DNA of 64,000 bases. Origin: Robertmurraya sp047302285 (GTDB lineage: Bacteria > Bacillota > Bacilli > Bacillales > Cytobacillaceae). The notes under the pieces were generated by a model. That model made no database searches. It had not been told where the DNA came from and was given only the letters and a program-made list of their open reading frames with translations. Where the stretch lies: positions 1,984,001 to 2,048,000 of the forward strand of contig NZ_CP154845.1 in assembly GCF_047302285.1 (NCBI RefSeq), given 5' to 3'. This document shows positions 23,789 to 32,483 of the stretch, in pieces. Both the position numbers and the translations under genes were made by a program. Position 1 is the first letter of the stretch. Each line of letters starts with the position of its first letter.

Positions 23789-24559
23789 ATGTCAATAATA
23801 CAAGGAATCTTAGATACTTATGCCCAATTTTTTGATTGGCACATGTGGGTGGAGGCATTAAGTAATCCTGTATCATGGGGATTAATTGGAACACTTATCA
23901 TTATGGAAGGTTTGTTATCTGCTGATAACGCCCTCGTACTTGCAGTAATGGTAAAGCATTTACCAGAGAAACAAAGAAGAAAGGCGTTATTTTATGGATT
24001 ACTAGGAGCATATATCTTCCGGTTCCTTGCCATTGGTGTTGGGGTTTACCTGATTGAATTTTGGTGGGTTAAAATACTTGGTGCTGGATATTTAGCATGG
24101 TTAGCCATCAAGTACTTTATGGATAAAAGGAAAGAAAATGAAGAAGAAGATGAACTGGAAGGAATTAACAAAAGTGGTCTTCTTATCCGTTTGTTTGGTA
24201 ATTTTTGGGGAACGGTCGCTGCGGTTGAATTAATGGACATTGCTTTCTCAATCGACAGTGTATTAGCTGCCTTTGGAATTAGCCAAGAAATTTGGATTCT
24301 ACTTTTAGGTGGTATGCTTGGAGTACTTATGATGCGTGGTGTAGCAGGTGTATTCTTAAAGCTCATTGATCGTGTTCCAGAGATAGAAACGACAGCATAC
24401 GTACTTATTTTAATTATTTCAGTCAAAATGTTACTAGGTGTCTTTGATATTCATATCGACCATATCTACTTCTTCATTATTTTACTTATTGCTTTTGCAG
24501 TAACGTTTATCATTCACTTCAGAAACAAGAAAAAGGAATCTGAAGCTCAAAATTCTTAA
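23789..24559 (+). CDS. terC: TerC family membrane protein
   Basis: A 256-residue integral membrane protein with about seven hydrophobic segments. The hallmark MEGLLSADNALVLAVM near residue 35 and the repeat ELMDIAFSIDSVLAAFG near residue 150 supply the acidic and asparagine residues conserved in TerC. In Bacillus, TerC proteins export manganese during or after secretion and metallate exoenzymes. GGGAGG precedes the start. Upstream DNA shows no yybP-ykoY riboswitch; control seems to come from the SigW-type promoter before terD. Confidence 0.93.
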   Translation: MSIIQGILDTYAQFFDWHMWVEALSNPVSWGLIGTLIIMEGLLSADNALVLAVMVKHLPEKQRRKALFYGLLGAYIFRFLAIGVGVYLIEFWWVKILGAGYLAWLAIKYFMDKRKENEEEDELEGINKSGLLIRLFGNFWGTVAAVELMDIAFSIDSVLAAFGISQEIWILLLGGMLGVLMMRGVAGVFLKLIDRVPEIETTAYVLILIISVKMLLGVFDIHIDHIYFFIILLIAFAVTFIIHFRNKKKESEAQNS

Positions 24560-24590
24560 ATACACACATAAATAAGGCATATACAGATGA

Positions 24591-24629
24591 GAAAGGGAAC
24601 AGACACTTTAGTCCGCTCCCTTTCTTTTT
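24591..24629 (+). terminator. Intrinsic terminator between terC and the lyase-like gene
   Basis: GAAAGGGA / TCCCTTTC stem with a long loop and TTTTT. It separates terD-terC from the downstream metabolic genes, probably only partly. Confidence 0.7.
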
Positions 24630-24655
24630 ATAAAATAATAGGAGGAGAACGTAAA

Positions 24656-25843
24656 ATGAGATTATTTTCAAATTTATTTAATGATCAATTAAAGCGATAT
24701 TTTTATAAAAGCCCTTCTTCTTTTACTAAATATTCTCCTCGTGAAATTCTTTCATATGGGCTAGGTGGAACTTTGTATATGCCAGCAACAAAAAAGAATA
24801 TCAACGAGGATATTTTGACAAAAAAACATGTCGGATTAACGTCACTCGTCATCTGTTTAGAGGATGCCATCGGAGATAATGAAGTGGAGAAAGCTGAGCA
24901 AATGCTCCTCCATGAATTGTCCCAACTGTACGAAGGAATTGAAAGAGGGTATATCGATATCGAGGAGCTCCCTTTGATCTTTATTCGTATAAGAGATAGA
25001 CAACAGGTAAAGCGTATAGTTAAGCTACTTGGAACAAGAAGAGAAGTGTTAACAGGAATTGTCATCCCGAAGTTTCGTCAGGAAAATGGGGAAGCCATTT
25101 TAAATGAAATTGCTCATTTACATAGTAAAAGTTCTCCGATGTATGCCATGCCGATTCTCGAGACAAAAGAAATTATTTATAAAGAAACAAGAGGTCAAGA
25201 ATTGCTGGCTATTAAAAGCCTCTTAGACCAGTATAAAGACATAATTTTGAACGTTCGAATTGGGGCAACTGATTTCTCCGGTCTTTTTGGTATTCGTCGC
25301 AATTCGGATACAACGGTTTACGATATTGCGGTGATCAGAGATTGTATTGCGGATATTATCAATATGTTTGTAAGATTAGATAGTCCTTATGTCGTCTCAG
25401 GCCCAGTTTGGGAATATTTCTCTTCACCTGAAAGAGTACTAAAACCACAAATTAGAGAGACTCCTTTTCTAGAGAAGTATGGAAAAGAAGGATTAAAGCT
25501 TCGTCAGGAAATCATTGGAAGTCATATTGATGGCTTCATAAGGGAAATCCTAATGGACATTGCAAACGGGATAGTAGGTAAGACCATTATCCACCCTACA
25601 CATATTCAAGCTGTACAAGCATTAAATGCCGTATCGTATGAAGAATATACAGATGCTGCACTTATTCTTGCTGAAGGGAACGGAGAAATCGGGGTATTAA
25701 AAAGCTCATTTGCCAATAAAATGAATGAACTTAAACCTCATTTATACTGGGCCCAAAAGATCATGTTAAAATCGGAAACTTATGGGGTGCTACAAAATGA
25801 ATACACATACGTCGACCTTCTCAAACAAGACAATTACGTATAA
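24656..25843 (+). CDS. HpcH/HpaI aldolase/citrate lyase-like protein of the Ter cluster
   Basis: A 395-residue protein of the CitE-like branch of the HpcH/HpaI superfamily. Conserved pieces are LVICLEDAIGD near residue 65, IFIRIRDR, a glutamate in MPILETKEI, and RIGATDFSG followed by IIHPTHIQAV, as in malyl-CoA/citrate lyase-type TIM barrels that bind Mg2+. Ter-linked members are thought to build or split a carbon unit in an unknown nucleoside-like pathway. GGAGGAG precedes ATG 24656. Its 3' end overlaps the next gene by 47 nt, suggesting tight coupling. Confidence 0.85.
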   Translation: MRLFSNLFNDQLKRYFYKSPSSFTKYSPREILSYGLGGTLYMPATKKNINEDILTKKHVGLTSLVICLEDAIGDNEVEKAEQMLLHELSQLYEGIERGYIDIEELPLIFIRIRDRQQVKRIVKLLGTRREVLTGIVIPKFRQENGEAILNEIAHLHSKSSPMYAMPILETKEIIYKETRGQELLAIKSLLDQYKDIILNVRIGATDFSGLFGIRRNSDTTVYDIAVIRDCIADIINMFVRLDSPYVVSGPVWEYFSSPERVLKPQIRETPFLEKYGKEGLKLRQEIIGSHIDGFIREILMDIANGIVGKTIIHPTHIQAVQALNAVSYEEYTDAALILAEGNGEIGVLKSSFANKMNELKPHLYWAQKIMLKSETYGVLQNEYTYVDLLKQDNYV

Positions 25844-27161
25844 TATTTTAGACGAGTTAAAAGTGAATTTATCCATTCAAGAAAATCCTTATCAGTTATC
25901 ATTAGATGATTTATTTGAAATGGCGGCAAGAATTAATAAAAAACGTGCTTTTTTATTTGTCAGTAAAGTTCTTGGCAAGCATATTCCCATTCTTCCTCAA
26001 AAGGGTATTCACGTAGGAGCCCTTTTAGCAGCAAGATATTTGGAGGTTGTTAAAGGGATAACACCTAAGGGACTTCATGAATTACGTAAACAATTTAATC
26101 AAAATGATTTTCCAGCAGACATCCCCGTAATTGTCGATGAGAGCAATCATCCACTCATTATCGGCTTTGCTGAAACAGCAACCGCTCTTGGACATGCCTT
26201 TTTTGAAGCATTTCGAAATGCTGAATACTTTCATACAACTCGTGAGCAATTATTAGACGTGGAGCCAATTATTACGTTTGAAGAGGAACATTCTCACGCA
26301 ACCTCTCATCGAGCCTATCTGCAACCAGAATGGTTAGATCGTAATAATGAGATTATTTTAGTAGATGATGAAATTACAACCGGAAAAACAACGATAAACA
26401 TCATTCGCTCCATCCATGAAAAATTCCCAAGGGATACTTATACAATTGTTTCGATTTTAGACTGGCGTTTAAAAGAGCATGTGGAACAATTTCAAGCATT
26501 GGAGAAAGAACTAGGGATTACGATTCATTCAGTAAGTTTAATAAAAGGTACGGCTGATGTAAAAGGAACAATTGAACAGGCGAATGTGCAAGAAGAAGTA
26601 ACAGATGATGCATTACAGGTAAATCAGAATATCATTTCTATTCCTGTTTCATTACCATCAGCTATTTACATAAATGGTCTTGAAAGTGCCCCATATACCC
26701 GTTTTACAGGTAGGTTTGGTATTACTTCAGAAGAACAAAAAGAGGTAATAAAGTGGACGAAAGAAGTAGCCCAGATGTTAAAAAAATACAGAAATGGCTC
26801 TAAAACCTTGGTTCTTGGTTCAGGAGAATTTATGTATTTACCGATGAAAATAGCCGCCTATATGGGAGAAAATGTGTACTATCAATCTACTACAAGAAGT
26901 CCGATTTACCCACTTCATCGTGAACGCTATGGGGTCAAAAATCGTTTTTCCTTTCTAAATCCAGAGGATGATTCAGTGCAACATTATGCTTACAATATTC
27001 ATCCGAATCAATATGATGATATCTTTCTATTTTTGGAAAAAGAAGTTGAATTTGAACAATTACGTCCAAAGTTAGACGAATTGAAGAAAACACAAATTAC
27101 AGATATCAAAATAGTGTATTTAAGTGAGAAGGAAGGTGCCTCTAAATGGATCCAGTATTAG
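25797..27161 (+). CDS. Phosphoribosyltransferase with C-terminal TRSP domain
   Basis: A 454-residue protein. The N-terminal two thirds carry a type I PRTase fold with the PRPP-binding motif ILVDDEITTGKTT near residue 195. The C-terminal part includes TTRSPIYPLH, the motif that names the TRSP domain. Together these define the PRTase-TRSP proteins described in Ter-associated clusters, predicted to attach or release a ribosyl unit. ATG 25797 (GGGGTG 7 nt upstream) is preferred to 25782. It overlaps both neighbours (47 nt and 16 nt), so the four genes are translationally coupled. Confidence 0.88.
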   Translation: MNTHTSTFSNKTITYNILDELKVNLSIQENPYQLSLDDLFEMAARINKKRAFLFVSKVLGKHIPILPQKGIHVGALLAARYLEVVKGITPKGLHELRKQFNQNDFPADIPVIVDESNHPLIIGFAETATALGHAFFEAFRNAEYFHTTREQLLDVEPIITFEEEHSHATSHRAYLQPEWLDRNNEIILVDDEITTGKTTINIIRSIHEKFPRDTYTIVSILDWRLKEHVEQFQALEKELGITIHSVSLIKGTADVKGTIEQANVQEEVTDDALQVNQNIISIPVSLPSAIYINGLESAPYTRFTGRFGITSEEQKEVIKWTKEVAQMLKKYRNGSKTLVLGSGEFMYLPMKIAAYMGENVYYQSTTRSPIYPLHRERYGVKNRFSFLNPEDDSVQHYAYNIHPNQYDDIFLFLEKEVEFEQLRPKLDELKKTQITDIKIVYLSEKEGASKWIQY

Positions 27162-28252
27162 CAACGTATCGTAAAATAGGTTCCTACTCTGAAGAAGATG
27201 TGAAATTCCTATTAAAGGACTTAAGTGAACTCCATTTAGAAGGCTCCACAGAATCGAGGGAAAAAAGAATCCAATCAGGCGAGCATTATAGTGAATCACT
27301 ACCAGTTGAGTACCAACCGCCAAAAGAATATTTAAAGCTTTTCCATGATACATTAGACGAATATAAAAAGATCGTGGCCCTTAATGTTGGATTGGTTGCA
27401 GAACAAATCGTACGTTTAAAAGGAAAAGATGCCGTTCTTGTATCTCTAGCAAGAGCGGGGACACCGATCGGTATTCTCATTAAAAGATATATTGAATGGA
27501 AATATGATATAAATTTACCGCATTATAGTATTTCGATCATTAGAGGCAGAGGTCTGGATGTTAATGCCATTAAATATATTCTCCATCATCAACCAGAAGG
27601 AAAGCTACAATTTATCGATGGTTGGACTGGAAAAGGGGCTATCTCTATTGAGCTCACAAAAACATGTCAGGATTTAAAAAACAACGAAGGGATCGAGCTA
27701 GATGATACATTAGCCGTACTCGCAGATCCTGGGCATTGTACAACGCTCTTTGGAACGCGTGACGATTTTATCATTCCTAGTGCTTGTCTAAATTCGACTG
27801 TTTCTGGTCTTGTCAGTAGAACCGTATTAAACCGTAAGTATATTGGGCCGAATGATTTCCATGGAGCGAAATATTACAAGGAATTAGAATCGGAAGACTT
27901 ATCAAATGAATATTTGGAGACGATATCGGCACAGTTTCCGTCTATTATAGATGAAGTTTCTCAACGAATGGATCATTTTTCAGAGACAGAAGAAGTTACC
28001 TTTTCAGGAATTGAAACAGTAAAGCGAATTATGGAAGAGTTTGATATTGATGATATTAATTTTGTGAAACCAGGAGTTGGAGAGACAACTCGAGTCCTAT
28101 TAAGAAGGGTACCGTGGAAAATTCTTGTGAAAAATTGGGAAAGTCCATACGTAAAGCATATCTTGATGCTCTGCGAAGAACGGAGTGTACCGGTAGAACA
28201 TTACCCGGACATGGATTATACTTGCTGCGGACTAATAAAGAATGTGAGGTAA
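27146..28252 (+). CDS. StiP-type PRTase-like protein with PELOTA-like C-terminus
   Basis: A 368-residue protein. The N-terminal 270 residues match the family annotated as cysteine protease StiP, a divergent PRTase-like fold (LVSLARAGTPIGILIKRY near residue 96; QFIDGWTGKGAISIEL near residue 155; ADPGHCTTLFGTRDDF). The last 100 residues look like an L7Ae/PELOTA-type RNA-binding domain (LCEERSVPVEHYPDMDYTCC). Protease activity is a database label, not something I see. It overlaps the PRTase-TRSP gene by 16 nt and precedes the HAD gene by 8 nt. Confidence 0.82.
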   Translation: MDPVLATYRKIGSYSEEDVKFLLKDLSELHLEGSTESREKRIQSGEHYSESLPVEYQPPKEYLKLFHDTLDEYKKIVALNVGLVAEQIVRLKGKDAVLVSLARAGTPIGILIKRYIEWKYDINLPHYSISIIRGRGLDVNAIKYILHHQPEGKLQFIDGWTGKGAISIELTKTCQDLKNNEGIELDDTLAVLADPGHCTTLFGTRDDFIIPSACLNSTVSGLVSRTVLNRKYIGPNDFHGAKYYKELESEDLSNEYLETISAQFPSIIDEVSQRMDHFSETEEVTFSGIETVKRIMEEFDIDDINFVKPGVGETTRVLLRRVPWKILVKNWESPYVKHILMLCEERSVPVEHYPDMDYTCCGLIKNVR

Positions 28253-28260
28253 AAAAAAGT

Positions 28261-29055
28261 ATGATGTTTGCATCAGACCTCGATCGAACGCTTATATACT
28301 CAAAACGTGCGATGGAAGAATATTCGCTAGTAGATGAGTTAGAGCTAATTGCAGTAGAAAGGAAAGAGGAAAAAGAAGTTTCGTTTATGTCAAAAAAGGC
28401 GCTAGATTATCTTGGTAAACTATCTTCTAAGCTAATGTTTGTTCCTGTTACAACCCGATCACTTAGCCAATATAAAAGGGTATCCTTTCAGGGGATTGTA
28501 CATAAGTATGCTGTGACAACGAATGGAGCGATTATTCTTTACAATGGGAACCAGCTCTCAGAATGGAACGAGAAAATCTCGAAAGAAATAAGAAGCACTT
28601 CCGTATCCATGGGGGAACTAGTTGATTTGCTTTTAGGCCATTTCACGATAGATGGAGACTTAAGATTTGTAGAGGAGCGATTTGTTTATTATTACTTAGA
28701 AAAAGATATAACTCCTGAACTCCTGTCTGAGGTCACCAAATTTTCCGAGGAAAAGGGCTGGCGTGTTTCCTTACAAGGAAAAAAACTTTATTTCGTCCCG
28801 AGACCTTTGTCAAAAGGGAGTGCGATTAAGTACATTCAGGAACGAGAAGGGATATCGACTTTAATTGGAGCGGGTGATTCGTTGTTAGACGATGATTTTC
28901 TTCAATTTTGTCAGCATCCATTCGTTCTTGGACATGGAGAACTTAACCGTTATCCCCTAAAAGAGCATTATAACGTAATTGAACAGCTCGGTGTTAAAGG
29001 TGGAGAAGAACTGTTAAAATCCATACATGCGATCTTGGAAAATGAACAAAGCTAA
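28261..29055 (+). CDS. HAD family hydrolase of the Ter cluster
   Basis: A 264-residue HAD phosphatase of the Cof-like/SPP type. Motif I is FASDLDRTLIY (nucleophile Asp), motif II TTRS, and motif IV GAGDSLLDDDF near residue 200. It probably dephosphorylates the product of the preceding enzymes. ATG 28261 is preferred because GAGG precedes it and because extension to 28114 would run over the upstream gene. It ends the coupled four-gene set and faces a small minus-strand membrane gene 4 nt away. Confidence 0.88.
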   Translation: MMFASDLDRTLIYSKRAMEEYSLVDELELIAVERKEEKEVSFMSKKALDYLGKLSSKLMFVPVTTRSLSQYKRVSFQGIVHKYAVTTNGAIILYNGNQLSEWNEKISKEIRSTSVSMGELVDLLLGHFTIDGDLRFVEERFVYYYLEKDITPELLSEVTKFSEEKGWRVSLQGKKLYFVPRPLSKGSAIKYIQEREGISTLIGAGDSLLDDDFLQFCQHPFVLGHGELNRYPLKEHYNVIEQLGVKGGEELLKSIHAILENEQS

Positions 29056-29059
29056 ACAT

Positions 29060-29314
29060 TTATTTTTTATTTAATTTGTCGTGCTTCCACAATCCTAAAA
29101 TAGAATAGAAACTAAAGCATAAGAAACCAAATCCAATAAAAATGAGTAGAGCTAAAACAAAAGACTGATGCAATGGGTAGAGCATATAGGAAAAAATAAA
29201 CGACAAAAGGAAAAAATCCAAATAAACAAAAATCCGAGAAAACATAATATCTTCTATTGTGGTTAACTCCTTTTGGAGGTCCCCGGTTGCTTTCAGACGA
29301 TATAGTAATCGCAT
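29060..29314 (-). CDS. Small two-helix membrane protein, unknown
   Basis: An 84-residue protein with a basic, hydrophilic N-terminus (MRLLYRLKATGDLQKEL) and two transmembrane helices (about residues 29-47 and 51-74). ATG 29314 has AGGAAGGTG about 9 nt upstream; the longer frame to 29440 lacks a ribosome site. I do not recognise the family. It lies antisense inside an otherwise co-directional stress cluster, ending 4 nt from the HAD gene stop. Confidence 0.55.
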   Translation of the reverse strand: MRLLYRLKATGDLQKELTTIEDIMFSRIFVYLDFFLLSFIFSYMLYPLHQSFVLALLIFIGFGFLCFSFYSILGLWKHDKLNKK

Positions 29315-29496
29315 AATAAGTTTCACCTTCCTAATAAATCCTTTTACTTCCTGTTGGATTCCTACAACATATGCGAAGACAAGAAAAAAGGTGAAATGGG
29401 GGATTGGAAGGTTCTTATACGGTTTTCTCTGCAGGAACATGACTCAAGGATGTCCATTTGTCTATCCTAAATCAATACTCCATCTTAAATAAAAAA

Positions 29497-29522
29497 TGAA
29501 ACTTTTTTCAACATTTCTCGTA
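29497..29522 (+). promoter_or_regulatory. ECF-type (SigW-like) promoter of yceG-telA-terD-terD
   Basis: TGAAAC (29497-29502), 16-nt spacer, CGTA (29519-29522), about 107 nt before yceG. The remainder of the 29315-29629 gap holds the presumed start region of the minus-strand membrane gene and nothing else I recognise. Confidence 0.7.
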
Positions 29523-29629
29523 ATAGAAAATATAGCATTCTTAGAAATCGAAACGATAACTGTGATATGATGGTAGTATACATATATCATTGAAATGTAG
29601 AAGAGCTTTGTTAAAAGGGAAGGGATTTC

Positions 29630-31261
29630 ATGAATCCATCTTACAGTCATTTAGTTGCACATATAGTGCCCTTGTCTTTAGAGACATGGGTATCAATGCT
29701 TAAAAGAGCGAATTCGGAACGGCCTCGATTTCAGGCTGAAAAAGGGACAATCCACATTGGCCAAGTGGTCGCTCGGTTTTTAGGGATTGCGATAGATGAA
29801 GATGAGTACTATAACCAGCTATTCGAATATGTTCATGGGGAAGAGAAGATTGTAAGTCTTCTTAGCGAAGAGACGCTTGATAAAAAAATAGATAATCAGC
29901 ATTTTCAAGCGATACAGAGAGTATTGAATATCAATCAAGAACAAAAGCTGTCCATAAATCGATTTGTCGCATTTTTAGACGGAGAACAGCTCCTCTTAAA
30001 ATCAAAACAATCAGCCCTTCATCGCAAGCTTCGAGAGGCGATGATTGATACGCTCAAGCTATTTGATGAAAGGGAAGCTCAAGGTTTAAAAAACCATGAA
30101 CTACGGCGAGTGTTAGTGGATTTAGTGAAGTGGTCATTTAATCATCTACAACCAGAGCTAGAGACAAGCGAGCCTGAGAAGCATCTACCGAAATTTCTTT
30201 GGTATGGTGACTTTAAGAAAAGTCATTTTTACTTTTTCTATTATTTGCTAAAGGTAGGCTGTGACCTTGTCGTCTTTAACCCTAATGGAAGCGATATTCT
30301 GTCTGAAATAGATCCAAATGGAGAGTTAACCTTTGTTCATCATTATCCAGGGCAAAAGGCAGTGGAAGCATTCCCGGTTGAAAAAAGAAGTCGCAAAGCA
30401 ACGGTTGCCTACAGAGCCTCAAGAGAAATCGAATCGATCCTTAACCATGAAGGATCTGGTTTATATAAACCATGGCAGCTCAGAGACTACACACCAACTT
30501 CCATTACGTTAAAAACAACCTATGACGAACTGTTTATTTTATCAAAAGAAATCGCCATGATCCGACCAGATTTTGAAGTGAGTAATGGTGTTGTTAAGAT
30601 TCCGACTGTATTTGCAAAGGTACAAGGAGTGAGTCGCAATCGAAAGGAATATTGGGATCGCATACATGGGATTACAGAAGGGGAAGCGAGTTTACTTATT
30701 AAACAATTCCCGTTTTCAAGTTCAGTAAATAATGACTTTCGCTTTCATTATCGAGATGCTTTAGAACGAGATGGTCTATTGAGTGTCGAAAAAATGACTC
30801 GAAGCAATTATTGGAGATACAGTCATCTTCCAACGGGGCTGCAAATGGGAATTGCTAATGCGATCCGAAACATTTGTGCGAAGCCGGCTCTAAAGCCTGT
30901 TTATAAGGAAACAATGGATGATGTGAAAATGTATCTATTTACCCAAGGAATGCAGATCCCTCCCAATGTTTTACAGCTCCTGCAACAGTTCGATTATTCT
31001 CAAACTGTTCCGAAGATTATCCTTTTTAATAATGAATTAAACGGAACGATGACGAGAACCGATGCAGCATTATTATTGCTTCTAAATCAATTTGGGATCG
31101 ACATCATTTTATATAATCCTCCTGGTCATAATGATATTGAAAACTTTGTAGAAGACCATTTGTATGACACGCACTGGCTAGAAGATGTCGTCTTTAATTT
31201 AGAATTTCGAGAACCTTCCATTGTGAAGCGACTGTTTCGCCAAGGGTTTAGAAGAACTTAA
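29630..31261 (+). CDS. yceG: YceG family Ter-associated protein
   Basis: A 543-residue cytoplasmic protein without signal or membrane segments, matching the YceG family linked to tellurite/stress clusters in Bacillus. It is rich in charged helices, and residues near 180-240 (FLWYGDFKKSHFYFFYYLL, then VVFNPNGSDIL) are typical. Function is unknown; fusion and neighbourhood studies place it with TelA and TerD at the membrane-stress complex. It has GGGAAGGGA before ATG and follows the ECF promoter at 29497. It is the first gene of a four-gene unit. Confidence 0.88.
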   Translation: MNPSYSHLVAHIVPLSLETWVSMLKRANSERPRFQAEKGTIHIGQVVARFLGIAIDEDEYYNQLFEYVHGEEKIVSLLSEETLDKKIDNQHFQAIQRVLNINQEQKLSINRFVAFLDGEQLLLKSKQSALHRKLREAMIDTLKLFDEREAQGLKNHELRRVLVDLVKWSFNHLQPELETSEPEKHLPKFLWYGDFKKSHFYFFYYLLKVGCDLVVFNPNGSDILSEIDPNGELTFVHHYPGQKAVEAFPVEKRSRKATVAYRASREIESILNHEGSGLYKPWQLRDYTPTSITLKTTYDELFILSKEIAMIRPDFEVSNGVVKIPTVFAKVQGVSRNRKEYWDRIHGITEGEASLLIKQFPFSSSVNNDFRFHYRDALERDGLLSVEKMTRSNYWRYSHLPTGLQMGIANAIRNICAKPALKPVYKETMDDVKMYLFTQGMQIPPNVLQLLQQFDYSQTVPKIILFNNELNGTMTRTDAALLLLLNQFGIDIILYNPPGHNDIENFVEDHLYDTHWLEDVVFNLEFREPSIVKRLFRQGFRRT

Positions 31262-31302
31262 AATACATGTAAGCAAAAAATATAGAAAAGGTGGATGAGC
31301 AT

Positions 31303-32415
31303 ATGAACCAAATTGAAAATGCACAGCTTGATTTACTTGTGAAGGAACCTGAAGATAAATTATCAGAAACAAAGGTATCCGAGATAAAGCTGGCACTTCG
31401 AAAAGAACCAGAAGTTCAACAGCTAGCCCGTTCAATTGATGAAAAAGATCAGATTCAAGTGCTAGAATTTGGGAAAGAGCCAGCAGTTCAAATTTCAAGG
31501 TTTTCTGATCAAATTTTAAGTAATATGAGAGCTACCAAATTAGAGGATTCTGGTGAGTTATTAAAACAGCTTGGACGAATCATGGATAAATTTGATAAAA
31601 AGGATTTTGAACAAACTTCTGGTGGCCTTTTTGGCAAGCTGTTTAAACGTGGCGAAAAGTTAATTGAGAAGCTATTTGGTAAATATCAAACAATGGGTGG
31701 AGAAATTGACAAAATTTATGTGGAAATTTCTAAATATCAAGGTGAAATGGTAGATTCCACTCAAATGCTTGACCAAATGTACGAGCAAAACTACCAATAT
31801 TACTTTACATTAGAGAAATATGTAGTAGCTGGCGAAATGAAGGTCGAAGATTTGAAAAAAAATCAGCTACCACTGCTTGAATCAAGAGCTCAATCAGGAG
31901 ACCAAGTAGCCGCTATGCAACTTGACACATTAAGAAGTGTGATCGAACTACTAGAACAACGAATCTATGATTTAGAAATGGCTAAAATGGTCGCTTTGCA
32001 AACAGCACCACAAATCAGATTACTCCAAAGAGGTAATACAAAACTAATTGGGAAAATCAATTCAGCATTCGTTACCACTATTCCTATATTCAAAAATGGA
32101 CTGATTCAGGCAGTAGCTGCGAAACGTCAAAAGCTAGTGGCAGATTCCATGAGTGAACTTGATCGTCGCACAAATGAAATGCTTCTTCGTAATGCGCAAA
32201 ATATTTCTCAACAAAGTGTGGATATTGCAAGACTTGCCGGAGGACCAAGCATCAAGATTGAAACGATTGAGGAATCTTGGAATGTGATTATGAAAGGGAT
32301 GCAGGAAACAAAATCAATTGAGGAAGATAACAAGCGCTTAAGAGAAGAAGGTACGAAAAAGCTTGAACGTTTACAGGATAACTTTAAGAAGATGAAGCTT
32401 CAAGGGAATGCTTAA
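31303..32415 (+). CDS. yceH: TelA/KlaA family toxic anion resistance protein
   Basis: A 370-residue mostly coiled helical protein of the TelA family, implicated in resistance to tellurite, colicins and cell-wall antibiotics. The conserved central region IYVEISKYQGEMVDSTQML and the late SVDIARLAGGPSIKIETIEE stretch, with a helical tail, are all seen. No membrane segments. ATG 31303 follows AAAGGTGGA; GTG 31291 overlaps that site. It probably acts as a scaffold with TerD-type proteins near the membrane. Confidence 0.92.
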   Translation: MNQIENAQLDLLVKEPEDKLSETKVSEIKLALRKEPEVQQLARSIDEKDQIQVLEFGKEPAVQISRFSDQILSNMRATKLEDSGELLKQLGRIMDKFDKKDFEQTSGGLFGKLFKRGEKLIEKLFGKYQTMGGEIDKIYVEISKYQGEMVDSTQMLDQMYEQNYQYYFTLEKYVVAGEMKVEDLKKNQLPLLESRAQSGDQVAAMQLDTLRSVIELLEQRIYDLEMAKMVALQTAPQIRLLQRGNTKLIGKINSAFVTTIPIFKNGLIQAVAAKRQKLVADSMSELDRRTNEMLLRNAQNISQQSVDIARLAGGPSIKIETIEESWNVIMKGMQETKSIEEDNKRLREEGTKKLERLQDNFKKMKLQGNA

Positions 32416-32483
32416 CTGCGATTCATTTGAAGGGTATAGCAATAACTAGAAATTATTAAAAAATACATATAGAGGTGAATGAA

